Counted from the first letter of the stretch, positions 1-9,282 are shown. The stretch: 12,252 nt of DNA from Candolleomyces eurysporus (GCA_027579435.1 JANBPK010000014.1:1-12252), one strand, 5' to 3'. Program-made: numbers and translations. Notes: generated by a model not told the origin, from the sequence alone.

Positions 1-224
1 AGTAGGGGAGACCGGCGGCAGAGGGAGGAGTACAATGAGATGTTGATGCAGTATGAGAGTAGGTGGAAGGAGATCAAGGATGAGGTGCGGCAGACTATGG
101 TCACGGTGGGTTTCTTTTCTTTTTTGGTTGGCAGGTTACGGAGCTAATTTTATGGGTACTTCTCCAGGAAGTGCTTTTGACATCGAGAGATGAGCTTGCG
201 AGGTTGGAGGAACCAATGGCATGA
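1..224 (+). CDS. 3' end of an unrecognised charged, probably coiled-coil protein (partial)
   Basis: Two terminal exons of a gene that starts left of the window. Frame 1 is open from base 1 to 105, an intron fits at 106-167 (62 nt, gtgggt..ctccag, phase 0), and the last exon 168-224 ends in TGA. The visible 53 residues are rich in Arg, Glu and Lys (for example REEYNEMLMQYESRWKEIKD), suggesting a helical or coiled-coil C-terminus ending in ARLEEPMA. Without splicing the first exon would run to a TAA at 142-144; the spliced version extends the same charged, helix-like composition, which is why I prefer it. No family is recognised. The strand matches the next genes, with no sign of shared regulation. 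Confidence 0.55.
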
Positions 225-504
225 TGATTTTTTATAACTCGAACGAGTGCACCCAAATCTTGACTAGTAATATACACACGTACGGACATGCACCATCTTT
301 GCATAGTACTCTACTTTATGTTACGTTCGCGACATCCAATGGCCTTCAAGTTGTATTTATAGCGGCTTCCAACAAATTTCTTGCTTACCCTCATTTTCTG
401 TGTTTCCTCGCAACGCTCAGGCTCATTGTCTCGGTTGGTGAGAATCCATCAGTGGCTGTGCGTATCCAGCAGTAGCCGAACCTTTCCTCTGACCAGCAAC
501 CAAC
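225..504. other. Intergenic stretch between the partial gene and a possible small gene
   Basis: No coding frame here can be supported. A TATTTATAG box at about 353-361 lies 145-150 bp before the ATG at 505 and could be its TATA element. Otherwise I see nothing structured. Confidence 0.5.
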
Positions 505-738
505 ATGCCGCTTGAGCTCATAGAACTCACAACAGAGCTTAGGAAATTGGTACCCCTTCAAATCATGAGGTAACCCTAAAAACTCTTTCTTGATCTCATC
601 TTTGACATCACACTGCTACTTAGAAGGGCACATCCTATCACCGACGATGAACCCACACCCCTCGGGAGCATCACATATACCGTATTCTATGTCAGGAAAC
701 AGAAACGTAACTATGTGGACAGGTGTGGGCTACAGTAG
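505..738 (+). CDS. Possible small two-exon gene, 59 aa, function unknown
   Basis: ATG at 505 sits in a good context (ccaacATGccg). Exon 505-569 is joined by a canonical 54-nt intron (570-623, gtaacc..acttag, phase 2) to exon 624-738, which stays open to TAG. The product starts MPLELIELTTELRKL, has a middle stretch ITDDEPTPLGSITYTVFYV and a basic end RKQKRNYVDRCGLQ. It has no signal peptide or convincing membrane segment. The start resembles F-box-like leaders (PLELIE) but there is no room for a domain. The exon lengths keep frame and composition looks protein-like, but the call rests on splice sites alone. It could instead be a gene relic, or a fragment continuing through another donor at 722 (gtgtgg). 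Confidence 0.38.
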
Positions 739-1026
739 ACCGAGCCGGCCACTTTGCGGCCATTTTCATCTTGGTGGCGAAAGATCCTGACTCACGATAA
801 GCACCACGAGACAGCATGACGTGAACAGGGTAGCTCCTACTTGCGCTCTGTTTCCGGCGAAAACGGGTCCCTGTGACTGCCTGCCTCGATAACCTTTGAT
901 TCTCCTCACCATGCAGCGTGACTGGATCTGCTTCCTGTCGCTTAAAATTGGTAGAAAGAGGGTTGGTGAAAAATAAGTCTCCACTTTGACGTTCACCTCT
1001 TACCCTCCCCGGCGCTCTCAGGCAAA
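739..1026. other. Upstream region of the MFS transporter gene
   Basis: No supported gene. The minus-strand open frames that cross this region overlap the first MFS exon and have no recognisable content. Pyrimidine-rich sequence (cctcttaccctccccgg) lies just before the ATG at 1027, as is common in fungal promoters. No clear TATA box is visible within 150 bp of the start. Confidence 0.5.
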
Positions 1027-3509
1027 ATGGAGTCGACGATACGAAAGGCGGTCCCTCTTGCAGTCGATCCCGACAATACCGTATCAACTTCCACTGCAGC
1101 TTCAGACGCGCAGTCGGATGGAACGGCGACCGATGGCTCTATTTCTAGCAAAAATGGCAGCCCGAGTGGAGACTGGAAGTCTAAAATCGAAATCGGTGGC
1201 CTTCCAGTAGGTGCGGAGAAAGTAGTTTCTTCGGTCGACGACGATTGGGAAAGAGACGCCAACCATCCAAGAAACTGGTCGAACCGCCGCAAGTGGATAG
1301 CAGCTACCGTGGTTCGTTGGAACACGTTTGATGACCTTGGCTCAAATTTCAAACCACGTTTTACTCTAGGTTGGACTCTACAACTTCATGGGTCCGCTGC
1401 CGAGCGCCATGATGGCTCCTGCTCTTCCAGATGTGGCGCTGAAGTACCAGATTACGAACGAAACCGTGCTCGCCTTGACTCTCAGTGTCTTCTTGATATC
1501 GTATGCGTTGGGAGTATGTCGCCATATCCGCTTCGGGCATCTGCATATGTCGTGACCCTCCCAAACCTTCTAGCCGCTGCTCCTCTCACCTTTGTCTGAG
1601 ATGTACGGCAGAACATGGGTGAGCCCCAGGGACCTTTTTGTCCCTTCTCCCGGGTTCCCTGACGCGCCACCGGCCATCATAGATCCTTCACATCAGCAAC
1701 ATCTTCAATATTGCCTTCAATATAGGATGCGCGTTTTCGCCGAATACCGCATGCCTCTTGGCCATGCGCTTCATGAGTGCCTATCCCCGGTCTCTGCCTT
1801 AGCCATGGAACCTAACCACCATTCTCCATAGCTGGGTTTTCAAGTAGTGCCCCCGTTGCCATTGGTGGAGGTTCTATTAGCGATCTGTTCGCGGAGAATG
1901 AACGAGGCTCAGCCATGGCCCTTTTCACGATCGGTCCCCTTCTCAGTAAGTATGGTGGCTACTATATCAGACTACAGTTTTTTTTTACTTACCTCATCAG
2001 GCCCAGCCCTTGGACCGATCATAGGTGGATATATCACCCAAACTCTGGGCGTCAAATGGTTATTCATCATCATCGCATGTAGGTCTTTTTGCCACTCCGT
2101 TCCATTCTATGACATGCATTACTCAGCTGGCTCTGTGTGACTCGCACAGTGATTTGCTCCCTTGCAAGTGTCGTCGGTTTACCTTTGCTAAGGGAAACCT
2201 ACGCACCAGTCGTACGATGGAACCTAGCGAAGAAATCGGGTGACCTTGAAATGGCGAGGGAACTCGACCCTAGCGTGATAGCAGCGCGTGGTGGAACGCC
2301 AGCTCAAGTTGTATGGGTTAATCTTTCAAGGCCAATGGTCTTGCTGACCAGAAGCTTTGTCTGCTTCGTCTTGAGTCTGTACCAAGCTTTGTGAGTGCCG
2401 TGCCGCCTCCATCCTTCGCCCCCGTCTCCATTACGCTGACTCACAACTTTTGCGTAGCAATTATGGTGAGCTTGAGCTGTGTCATTGCAGTGGTGCCAGA
2501 TACCCAAGGAGCTCCGTTTATAGGGATATACTACCTGATGTTTGCTACATTTGCAAGTAAGTCCTTATGATCTACAAAGAACGATCTAGCTTTGATGACG
2601 TATGTCTAGAATTCTTTAAGGACACATACAACTTTGGACCAGGTATGGGTGGGTTGGCCTACCTCGGTCTCTCCGTTGGCTTCTTCATTTCAACCATTGC
2701 ATGCATAAAGTACTCTGATAAATTCTATATGAAGGTAAGGAACCGATAGTTATCATTGTGTGATGTCGTTCACTGATTTGCCAGCCCGGCAGCTCGCAGA
2801 GAGGAACGGTGGAAAGGGTACTCCAGAAATGAGAATGCCCTCCTTGATCATCGGGTCAATAATCTGTCCTATTGGTCTACTGTGCGATCTCCTTATGTGC
2901 AACGATAAGCAGTTCTTCCTGATTCCTACATTTTCAGCTGGTACGGTTGGTCTGCACAGGCCCAGCTCCATTACATGATGCCGATAATTGGAACAGCTAT
3001 TTACGGCTTCGGTAAGCATCTTCGTTGCTACTCAATAGCTCCCGCCTGATGCGTTGGGACACGAACGTCAGGCTTGATGGCAGCCTAGTGAGTTCTCCGA
3101 TCTACTGGTTTGCCGCGTTGCTGAAACAACGACACGAACCGCAGTTTCCCTATTCAACTTTACCTCGTGGATGCGTTCGTTTACGCCGCTAGTGCAACTG
3201 GGGCAGCATCGGTGTGTCAATCCGTTACTGAAATAACGTGAGCGTCCTGACTGTCCTTAGGTCTTCCGGCCCCTCCTGGGTTTCGCGTTCCCCCTGTTTG
3301 GGCAGCACATGTCTGACAGACTGGGGTACGGCGGAGCCAACACTGTACGTCACTTTCTCTCTTCTTCCGAACCATTTGGCAGTGATATTTATCTCTGGAT
3401 GTTTTTACAGCTGCTCGCTGGGATTTCAATTCTCATCGGCATTCCGTTTCCGATCTGGATATACTACAAAGGAGCAGAGGTCAGAGCTAGAAGCCCGCTG
3501 ACCCGGTGA
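1027..3509 (+). CDS. Major facilitator superfamily transporter, DHA1 (12-TM drug/polyamine:H+ antiporter-like), 531 aa
   Basis: Complete gene with 16 exons: 1027-1311, 1370-1513, 1574-1618, 1683-1776, 1832-1945, 2001-2078, 2150-2390, 2458-2465, 2524-2556, 2610-2734, 2793-2881, 2938-3011, 3072-3087, 3145-3211, 3261-3344 and 3411-3509. They total 1596 nt with no in-frame stop before TGA. Splice sites were placed so that family-conserved stretches join: cytosolic lead DDWERDANHPRNWSNRRKW (about residues 72-91), TM1 VGLYNFMGPLPSAMM, loop 2-3 signature SPLSEMYGRTW (148-158), the TM5 antiporter-type motif GPALGPIIGGY (about 226-238, with the Ser-Pro before it), a central loop with LRETYAPVVRWN, then GPGMGGLAYLGLSVGF, WYGWSAQAQLHYMMP and the last helix IPFPIWIYYKGAEVRAR. 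The fold and order fit plasma-membrane efflux proteins of the fluconazole/benomyl-resistance and polyamine transporter group. Substrate cannot be told from sequence. Introns are 49-71 nt; exon 8 is only 8 nt and exon 13 only 16 nt. The gene appears intact. Confidence 0.93.
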
Positions 3510-3755
3510 CGCGAATATCGGAGAAACTGTACGATTAGGAGTCGCTTTCACGACTCATGACATGTAAGTCATTCTCTAATTCTCAAAGAGTGAATCTGAA
3601 GGATAGTGCGAAGGTGATGACAGCCTGTAGTATAGTATACCGCCTGAACAAGCCGCTTCTCTACCCTAGTTCAGCCAACGATACCTGACGACGTAACTAT
3701 CCCATATACCATATGTAATCCAACATCTGCCGTTTCATTTTGACCCGTTCCCTCT

Positions 3756-4330
3756 TCTGACAGGTACTTTGAACCGGGGGTAGCGCTGATCGGTGCGAAA
3801 TCATTTTGAATATCTCTGAACGTTTCAAGGCTCCTCAGCGTAGAAATTTGAATTTCGCCACGCTCGTTTCAAAAGGTCGGACGTACCCCACCTCTAAATC
3901 CGCTACATGCACGTCTCGATTATATTTTGGCGTCCTGTACCTTGTTCCCAGGTCGATGTGTGGCCTTGAGCCGGCTGAAACCTGTCAAGGTGCAATAGCC
4001 TTTGTGCTTCCGCTGTAATCAGGATCAGCAGGCTTGACAGGAATGTGCCTGGTCGGCGACGTCTGAACGTCCTGTCTCTCCTTCTTCGGATTCATTTCCT
4101 TCGATCTAGGCTATAGGCTTTTGTGGTGGGTGTACACGGACAGATGTCTCGCGGAGGTATGTGTCTCACGAGAGACGTTGTGCCGTACCCTAGCATTCCA
4201 TCTTACACAGGTTCACGTATTGGACATGGTTTTGCGGAGCGTAAGTTCCGTTGGGCTTGGAATCTTCGATTTCCGTTCTCTCAGCTGAGAGGGTTTAGAT
4301 GAATATCCTCCGCCCGTACCCTGCGCAATG
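3756..4330 (+). repeat. Upstream repeat block, copy A
   Basis: Begins at tctgacaggtac and carries landmarks shared with blocks B and C: gcgaaatcattttgaat, agaaatttgaattt, an accccacctctaaatccgc TATA-like site, atcaggatcagc, ctgaacgtcctg, atcttcgatt, the CAGCTG palindrome and gatgaatatcc. Copy A is the most diverged of the three and is missing 9 nt relative to B and C near 4050. Confidence 0.75.
4278..4291. promoter_or_regulatory. 14-bp perfect palindrome, gene A promoter
   Basis: ctctcagctgagag is its own reverse complement and lies 71 bp before the TATA box. It has a CAGCTG E-box core, the kind of site bound by bHLH dimers. It is conserved in gene B and two bases off in gene C. A regulatory role is inferred from conservation and position. 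Confidence 0.4.
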
Positions 4331-4361
4331 ATGTCGGCTACGTTTCTCCTAAGTTCCCGTC

Positions 4362-4368
4362 TATAAAT
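4362..4368 (+). promoter_or_regulatory. TATA box of gene A
   Basis: TATAAAT within gtctataaattgggttcatc, 100 bp before the ATG. The surrounding sequence is nearly identical before genes B and C. Confidence 0.7.
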
Positions 4369-4461
4369 TGGGTTCATCCTTCAAAGTCTACTGTACGTCC
4401 TGTTCCGACCCTCACCTTCCTAGTTCATCTCACGACCTACTCATCTGACCTAGCCATCGCC

Positions 4462-5226
4462 ATGTTCTTCACTAAGAAAGTCATTTTCGCCTTGCTCGGC
4501 GCCTGCTTGTCAGCAGCTAGTGCTGTGGCAGATGATGTCCGTATCATTCCAGTCGGTGAACTCTGTGAGTGCTAAATCCAGAAAAATCAGCCACTTAAAC
4601 TGACGGTCACTCAATAAATTATCGTGTAACCACCTGTAGGTGCTGGTTTTGCCGGCCCAGTGCCAAATGTAAGCGATCTTCTTTCACTTCACTCAAAGCA
4701 GGAGTGCTGACTTTTCGCCACAGGCTGCCTGTAAGTCAAAACATACGCTAGCGCCCCAAAGCTCGTGACTCAATAGAGACCTCGTTAAACAGGCGTGGAG
4801 GGAAGCCAATGCTGCATGATTTTCGCAGATTTCCACCTGTAGGTTACTTTTCTACGTCTCAGGTGTACACTCACTCACCTGCCTTCTTATCCAGCTGCGC
4901 CGCTGTTGAGGGAGAATGCCCCACACAGTGGATTGACGAGGGCGAAACTTGTGCGTTACATTTTACTTTCTTCGGTCAACACCCAGGCCATATTAACATT
5001 CGACCTGTGCGTACAGGCGGCGATGCAGCAGGCCCCGCGCAGGATCCCTGCGTTCCCGGAACGACATGTTGCTACACGGCGCCAGATCACGCACAGTAAG
5101 TTGTACTGTTCGATCCAGTCCCATCAGGGCTAACAGTTTGAACCGTAAAAATCTACCGTCAGATGTCTACGAATCCCGCAAAACCAAGCTTGCCCTAGGC
5201 CGATATTCGAGCCCCCCACAGCTTGA
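4462..5226 (+). CDS. Secreted double six-cysteine-module protein A, 127 aa
   Basis: Seven exons: 4462-4564, 4640-4668, 4724-4730 (7 nt), 4793-4838, 4895-4950, 5017-5095 and 5163-5226; 384 nt including TGA. The signal peptide is about residues 1-23 (MFFTKKVIFALLGACLSA, then ASAVA before DDV). The mature part has 12 cysteines in two repeats. Repeat 1 is C-x11-C-x5-CC-x8-C-x6-C with GELCAGFAGPV and CVEGSQCCMIF. Repeat 2 is C-x10-C-x5-CC-x8-C-x8-C with CVPGTTCCYTAPDHAQC. A CPTQWIDEGE linker joins them and the tail is PRPIFEPPTA. The six-cysteine order C-C-CC-C-C is that of cystine-knot peptides; disulfide pairing and function are unknown. First of four tandem paralogues. The start is fixed by the signal peptide and by homology with the copies. 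Confidence 0.85.
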
Positions 5227-5269
5227 GTAAGATCATCGATTAAGATTGTAATCGTACTTAGTTCGAACG

Positions 5270-5275
5270 AATAAA
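5270..5275 (+). terminator. Candidate poly(A) signal of gene A
   Basis: AATAAA 44 nt after the stop codon. Genes B and C have A-rich variants at matching places (AGTAAA and AATATAAA). Confidence 0.45.
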
Positions 5276-5687
5276 CGTCCGAACAGTGGACTTTACGCAG
5301 TTTCAGTTGGCGAGCTGGTTTAAAAGAAAGGCATGATAGACAGAGAACAGTGGCATGACTGTTGTCCCAGTGGTTTGAGCTTGCTTGCATTCATAGGGAT
5401 ACGAGGACAAGTAAGAGGTTCCCAGTATCTCGTTCCCAAGGTTGTCAGGGCTCTGTTAAAAGAGGACGAACCGGTCTTCAAGTATCAAGATAGCTGCAAG
5501 TTGACCCTTCAAAGGAATACAGACGTCGGAGAAAAATAGCTTTTAATTAATTGCTTCGTCTTGTCCAGCTACCACCTATGGCTCTGGAGTTCCGTAATGA
5601 TAAGTTGAGCATCTTCTGGTGTCCCATCATGCTTCCTGATAAGTATCTTGAATCAGAGGTTTGGTGCCACTTCACTTTGAATATCAA

Positions 5688-5972
5688 GTTTCCAGACATT
5701 TGCGTCGTAGTGATTTTGCAGCTTCGCAGGAACGATCACTTCGGCCGGTCGTTCCCGTGATTTGCTATTTTCCTCGGCATCTCCCGCCGGGCCGTTTGGT
5801 TTCATGCGTTTTCTCCCAAGGGATTTCCTGCGTCTTATTAACTCATCTTTTACTATCTTCTGATCATCTCAAGTATTGTAGGCTCCTCAGCGCTCAGCTA
5901 TGATGCCTGAAATCAGGCAAAATCCCTCGGAACCCTGCTGTGCGGAGCACCCGGCCGCCACTCACAGGTTTC
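5688..5972. mobile_element. Possible short insertion in upstream block B
   Basis: Blocks A and C run straight through this point, while B carries about 275 extra bases flanked by a 5-bp direct repeat GTTTC (5688-5692 and 5968-5972). The inside holds two hairpins: ggaacga/tcgttcc (5729-5755) and gcctga/tcaggc (5905-5918). Terminal inverted repeats are poor, so a MITE-like origin is only a suggestion. A deletion shared by A and C is the alternative. Confidence 0.25.
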
Positions 5973-6490
5973 TCTGTGGATGTTTGAATGCTTCTCAACA
6001 TAGAAAGTTGAATTTCGCCGCACTTGCCTCAAAATTTCGGATATACCCTACCTATAAATCCGCTATAATTGTCTATTGACTATGATCTGGGGTCCTTTAC
6101 CTCGTTCCCAGCTCGATACACGGCCATGGGACAGCAACGATCTGTGAAGTGGATTAATTTTTGTGCTTCCGGTGCGATCAGGATCAGCGGGCTTGACAAG
6201 AATCTGGCAGGTCAATCCATCGAACGATGTCTGAACGTCCTCTCTCTCTCTCTCTTCTGCTTTGTTTCCTTTGATATAGGCTCTAGGCTTTTGTGGCGGC
6301 TGTACATGAATACTCAATGTCTCGCGGAGGTATGAGTGTCACTAGGAACGTTGAGCCGCACATTACCATTCCATTTCACACAGGCCCACTCATTTGGCAT
6401 TGTGCGGAGCGGAAGATCCTTTGGGGTTGGGATCTTCGATTCCTGTTCTCTCAGCTGAGAAAGTTTAGATGAATATCCCCCGCCTGAATC
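5969..6490 (+). repeat. Upstream repeat block, copy B
   Basis: Homologous to 3756-4330 and 7857-8330. Shared landmarks include gaatgcttctcaacatagaaa, ccctacctataaatccgc, atcaggatcagcgggcttga, tccatcg..cgatgtct, gatcttcgattcc and the palindrome. B and C are closer to each other than to A. Confidence 0.8.
6449..6460. promoter_or_regulatory. 12-bp palindrome, gene B promoter
   Basis: tctcagctgaga, the same element as in gene A with its outermost base pair lost. It lies 111 bp before the TTTAAAT site. Confidence 0.4.
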
Positions 6491-6524
6491 CTGCGCATTG
6501 ATGCGGTGGTGGGAAGTAGGCAAA

Positions 6525-6534
6525 TATATAAAAA
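6525..6534 (+). promoter_or_regulatory. Strong TATA box candidate of gene B (copy-specific)
   Basis: TATATAAAAA lies 147 bp before the ATG, in a short stretch lacking in A and C. The ancestral TATA position, 100 bp before the ATG (6571-6577), reads TTTAAAT here. Transcription may therefore start further upstream in this copy. Confidence 0.5.
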
Positions 6535-6671
6535 GGTCTGAACCGGCTCCGTTCTCCCAAGTTCCCCGTCTTTAAATTGGGTTCATCCTTCAAAATTTAC
6601 CGTGCGTCCTCTTCCGACCCTCACCTTCCTAGAATGTACTCAAGACCTACTTGCTTCACTTAGTCATCTCC

Positions 6672-7439
6672 ATGTTGTCTACTAAGAGTGTTTTGCTTGC
6701 CTTGGTTGGCGCCTGCCTGTCGGCAACAAGTGTCGTGAAGGCTGATATTCCAGTTGGTGGCTTCTGTGAGCGCTTAATACAGGAAACCCAGCCACTTGGA
6801 CTGACGATCGAAACCAATTCTCTCCTGACCACCAGGCGCAGGTTTTGCCGGGCCGGTGCACAATGTAGGCAACGATGGACATTTCACCCTTCATTTGAAA
6901 GCTGATCTTTCTTCACAGGATACCTGTAGGTCACCCCATACACTTAAGGTCTACCGCACGAGACTCGAGGCTCACTAAAGAACTCATTAATCAGGTGTGA
7001 AGGGCAGCAAATGCTGCTACATTTTCCCCGACTATGGACTGTGCGGTTCTTGTTTACCTTGTGAAAATTCGTGACGCTCACTGAACACTGCCGTTTATTT
7101 CCCCAGTTGCGCTGCTGTTAAAGGAGATTGTCCAACACGTTGGATCGATGAGGGAGGACTTTGTGCGTCTGCCCTTGCTTTCTCTTTAAGCCTACATTAA
7201 TAACACAATCTTGCATGTATAGGCGCCGGTATAGCAGGCCCCGCGAAATACCCATGCATCCCCGGAACGACTTGCTGCTATGTCTCTCCGGATAACGCAC
7301 AGTATGTCTTACTTGAATCTCCCTTCACACCGAGCTGACGTTTTGAACAACCGTACCGCTCGCTTTCAGATGTTTGCGACTCAACGAGAACCAAGCGTGC
7401 CCCAAGCCGTTGCCTATACCCACTGAAAAGCCTGAGTGA
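6672..7439 (+). CDS. Secreted double six-cysteine-module protein B, 126 aa
   Basis: Seven exons: 6672-6765, 6836-6864, 6919-6925 (7 nt, gatacct), 6995-7040, 7107-7162, 7223-7301 and 7370-7439; 381 nt including TGA. Signal peptide MLSTKSVLLALVGACLSA followed by TSVVKA, likely cut before DIPVGG. Repeat 1: GGFCAGFAGPV, then CVKGSKCCYIF and DYGLC. Repeat 2: GGLCAGIAGP, then CIPGTTCCYVSPDNAQC. Here the internal similarity is plainest: PVGGFCAGFAGP against DEGGLCAGIAGP. The linker is CPTRWID and the tail CPKPLPIPTEKPE. All intron positions and phases match gene A. A nine-codon upstream open frame (6634-6663) precedes the start and is absent from the other copies. No catalytic motif is visible; secretion is inferred from the leader. 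Confidence 0.87.
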
Positions 7440-7856
7440 AGTCATCGATCAGGGTTGCAGTATAGTCGTACGTAGTCCGAACGAGTAAAGAAAGACAAAC
7501 GGTGAACTTGACGCGGCTCTAGTTGGCGGGTGCGTGTGTGAAAGACAAATGTTATAATCGAGAACAGTGGTATGATTTAAGCTTGCCTGCTTGTACGAGA
7601 ATCTGAGGACAGGTGAGAGGTTTCTTGCATCCAAGGCTGTCGAAGTTCTGTTGGGGGAAGACGATAGGGAAGCGGGAGAAGACTGCAGCGAATGTAGATA
7701 GGTTCAAGCGTCAATGGGAGAGCCATCGCTTCTCGCCGGATAGGCAGATAATGATTCCCGACGGGAGACGGAGCACCACGCAGGTAGGCTCTTTGGCTAG
7801 ATGCAAATCCTTTCTCTGATAGGAAGTTAAGCACCCCATCCGAACCTTTTCCATTT

Positions 7857-8330
7857 TCTGACAGGTACCTGAATCGGAGGTACTTTTGATCAGTGCGAAA
7901 TCATTTTGAATTTCTTTGTGAACGTTTGAATGCTTCTCAACATAGAAATCTGAATTTCCCCGCTCTTGCTTCAAAAACTCGGATATACCCCACCTATAAG
8001 CCCGCCACATCTCTTGGCTGCAATCTGGGGTGCTTTAAGTTTAGCTCGTTCCCAGCTCGATATACGGAAATAGGCGTCAAGCTTTGGGCTTCTGGTGCAA
8101 TCAGGATCAGCGGGCTTGACGAGAATCTAGCTGGTCAGTCCATCGGGCGATGTCTAAACGTCCTGTCTCTCCTCTGCTTTGACATAGGCTATGGGCTTCT
8201 GTGGTGGTTGTACATGGATACTCGTTGTCGCGCGGGGTATGCGTACCGTGCCATTCATAGGCTAACGGTTGCGGAGCGGAAGATCTTTCGGGCTTGGGAT
8301 CTTCGATTCCCATTCTCTTAGGTGAGAAGT
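7857..8330 (+). repeat. Upstream repeat block, copy C
   Basis: Third copy of the block before the cysteine-rich genes, starting tctgacaggtac. Same order of landmarks as A and B. The palindrome site reads ttctcttaggtgaga (8313-8327), two substitutions away from A and B. A pyrimidine run is 15 nt shorter than in B. Confidence 0.8.
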
Positions 8331-8377
8331 ATAGAAAAACGTTCTGGGTCGGCTCCGCCTTTCCCAAGTTCCCCGTC

Positions 8378-8384
8378 TATAAAT
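8378..8384 (+). promoter_or_regulatory. TATA box of gene C
   Basis: TATAAAT in ccgtctataaattgggctca, 105 bp before the ATG, aligned with the gene A box. Confidence 0.7.
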
Positions 8385-8482
8385 TGGGCTCATCCTTCGA
8401 AATCTGCCGTGCGTGTTTCTCGGTCCTCACCTACTTTCTCTTTTATTAGCCTCAAATCTCCTTGCCTTCCCCAGTCATTGTC

Positions 8483-9282
8483 ATGCTCTCTACAAAGAGG
8501 GTTTTTGTTACCTTCGTTGCTGCGTGCCTGTCCGCAACTACTGTTGTGAAGGCTGAAATTCCGGTCGGTGGCTTCTGTGAGCACCGCGATTCGAGCACCG
8601 ACCACTCGAGCTGACGATCGTGACTTCTACCCTAGGCGCGGGTTTTATGGGGCCAGTAGAAGTAGGCAGTTCTCGACGTCCTCTTTACTGAAATCTAGGA
8701 ATATTGATTATTTCCTCAGGATAGCTGTAGGTCATTGGATACCCGCTGAAAATTTGTGGCTCACCAAAAAAACCGCACCTTCATCGAAATTCGAACAGGT
8801 GTGGAGGGAAGCAAATGCTGCTATATTTTTGCCGACTACGCCCTGTACGGTTCTTGTCTAGATTGTGGACCTCGCGAAGCTCACTAAGTCCCGTTGCACT
8901 TCCGTCCAGTTGCGCTGCTGTTACAGGAAACTGTCCCACACAGTGGATCGAAGAGGGCGAAACTTGTGCGTCATATTTTACTCTTTTTCAACACCCAAAT
9001 AGTAGTAACATTCGACCTATATGTATAGGTGCCAACATTGCCGGCCCCTCGAAGGCATCTTGCGTTCCCGGAACGAAGTGTTGCTACGAGTCTCCAGATA
9101 ACGCTCGGTAAGTCGTCACCACTCATGAGTACACCCTCAACAGGGCTAACGGCTTTGAACCGGAAAAATCTACCGTCAGGTGTGTGAGACTCAGGATAAA
9201 TGAAACTTGCCCTAGGCCGTTGCCACCCACTTCCACTTCCACTCCCACTCCCACTCCCACCCCCGCTCCGACGCCTGAGTGA
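8483..9282 (+). CDS. Secreted double six-cysteine-module protein C with Thr-Pro tail, 136 aa
   Basis: Seven exons: 8483-8576, 8636-8661, 8720-8726 (7 nt, gatagct), 8799-8844, 8910-8965, 9029-9107 and 9180-9282; 411 nt including TGA. The signal peptide begins MLSTKRVFVTFVAACLSA and ends near VVKA before EIPVGG. Repeat 1: GGFCAGFMGPVE, CVEGSKCCYIFADYALC; repeat 2: CANIAGPS, CVPGTKCCYESPDNARC. Exon 2 is 26 nt, one codon shorter than in A and B. The tail after CPRPLPP is a Thr/Ser-Pro run (TSTSTPTPTPTPAPTPE) produced by an expanded cacttc/cactcc repeat; such tails are often O-mannosylated in fungi. Exon phases match A and B. Function unknown. Confidence 0.86.
9224..9264. repeat. Short tandem repeat coding the Thr-Pro tail of gene C
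   Basis: About six imperfect six-base units (cacttc, then cactcc) within the last exon. Copies A, B and D lack it, so the expansion is recent and in frame. Confidence 0.8.

Larger units (their letters stand above)
3510..4461. other. MFS 3' flank and promoter region of gene A
   Basis: No supported gene. From about 3756 the sequence is recognisably similar to DNA upstream of genes B and C. A short + strand open frame at 3806-4018 lies in that block but its frame is broken in the sister copies. The TATA box and palindrome of gene A are listed separately. Confidence 0.6.
5227..6671. other. Spacer between genes A and B
   Basis: No supported gene. 5227 to about 5540 resembles the 3' flanks of B and C (landmarks catcgat..a.ggttg, agttggcg, agaacagtgg, ccaaggttgtcag). 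About 5620-5687 resembles the start of the upstream blocks A and C, followed by roughly 280 bp not present in them, then upstream block B from about 5969. Short open frames here do not look coding. Confidence 0.6.
7440..8482. other. Spacer between genes B and C
   Basis: No supported gene. 7440 to about 7830 is the 3' flank repeat shared with A and especially with C (aagcgggagaaga/aagcgggagagga, gtcaatgggaga, atgattcccgac, taggctctttg). 7857-8330 is upstream block C. The + strand frame open at 7893-8321 has no counterpart in copy A and is not called. Confidence 0.65.

Noticed and set aside
692..1352. Minus-strand open frames of 131 and 119 codons
   Set aside because: They overlap the first exon and promoter of the MFS gene, have low-complexity or unrecognisable content, and no splice structure supports them.
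7893..8321. 142-codon + strand frame in upstream block C, partly matched in block B (6069-6335)
   Set aside because: The similarity is DNA-level duplication. Block A has stops in the frame and an indel difference that is not a multiple of three (42 versus 44 nt), so the frame is not kept.
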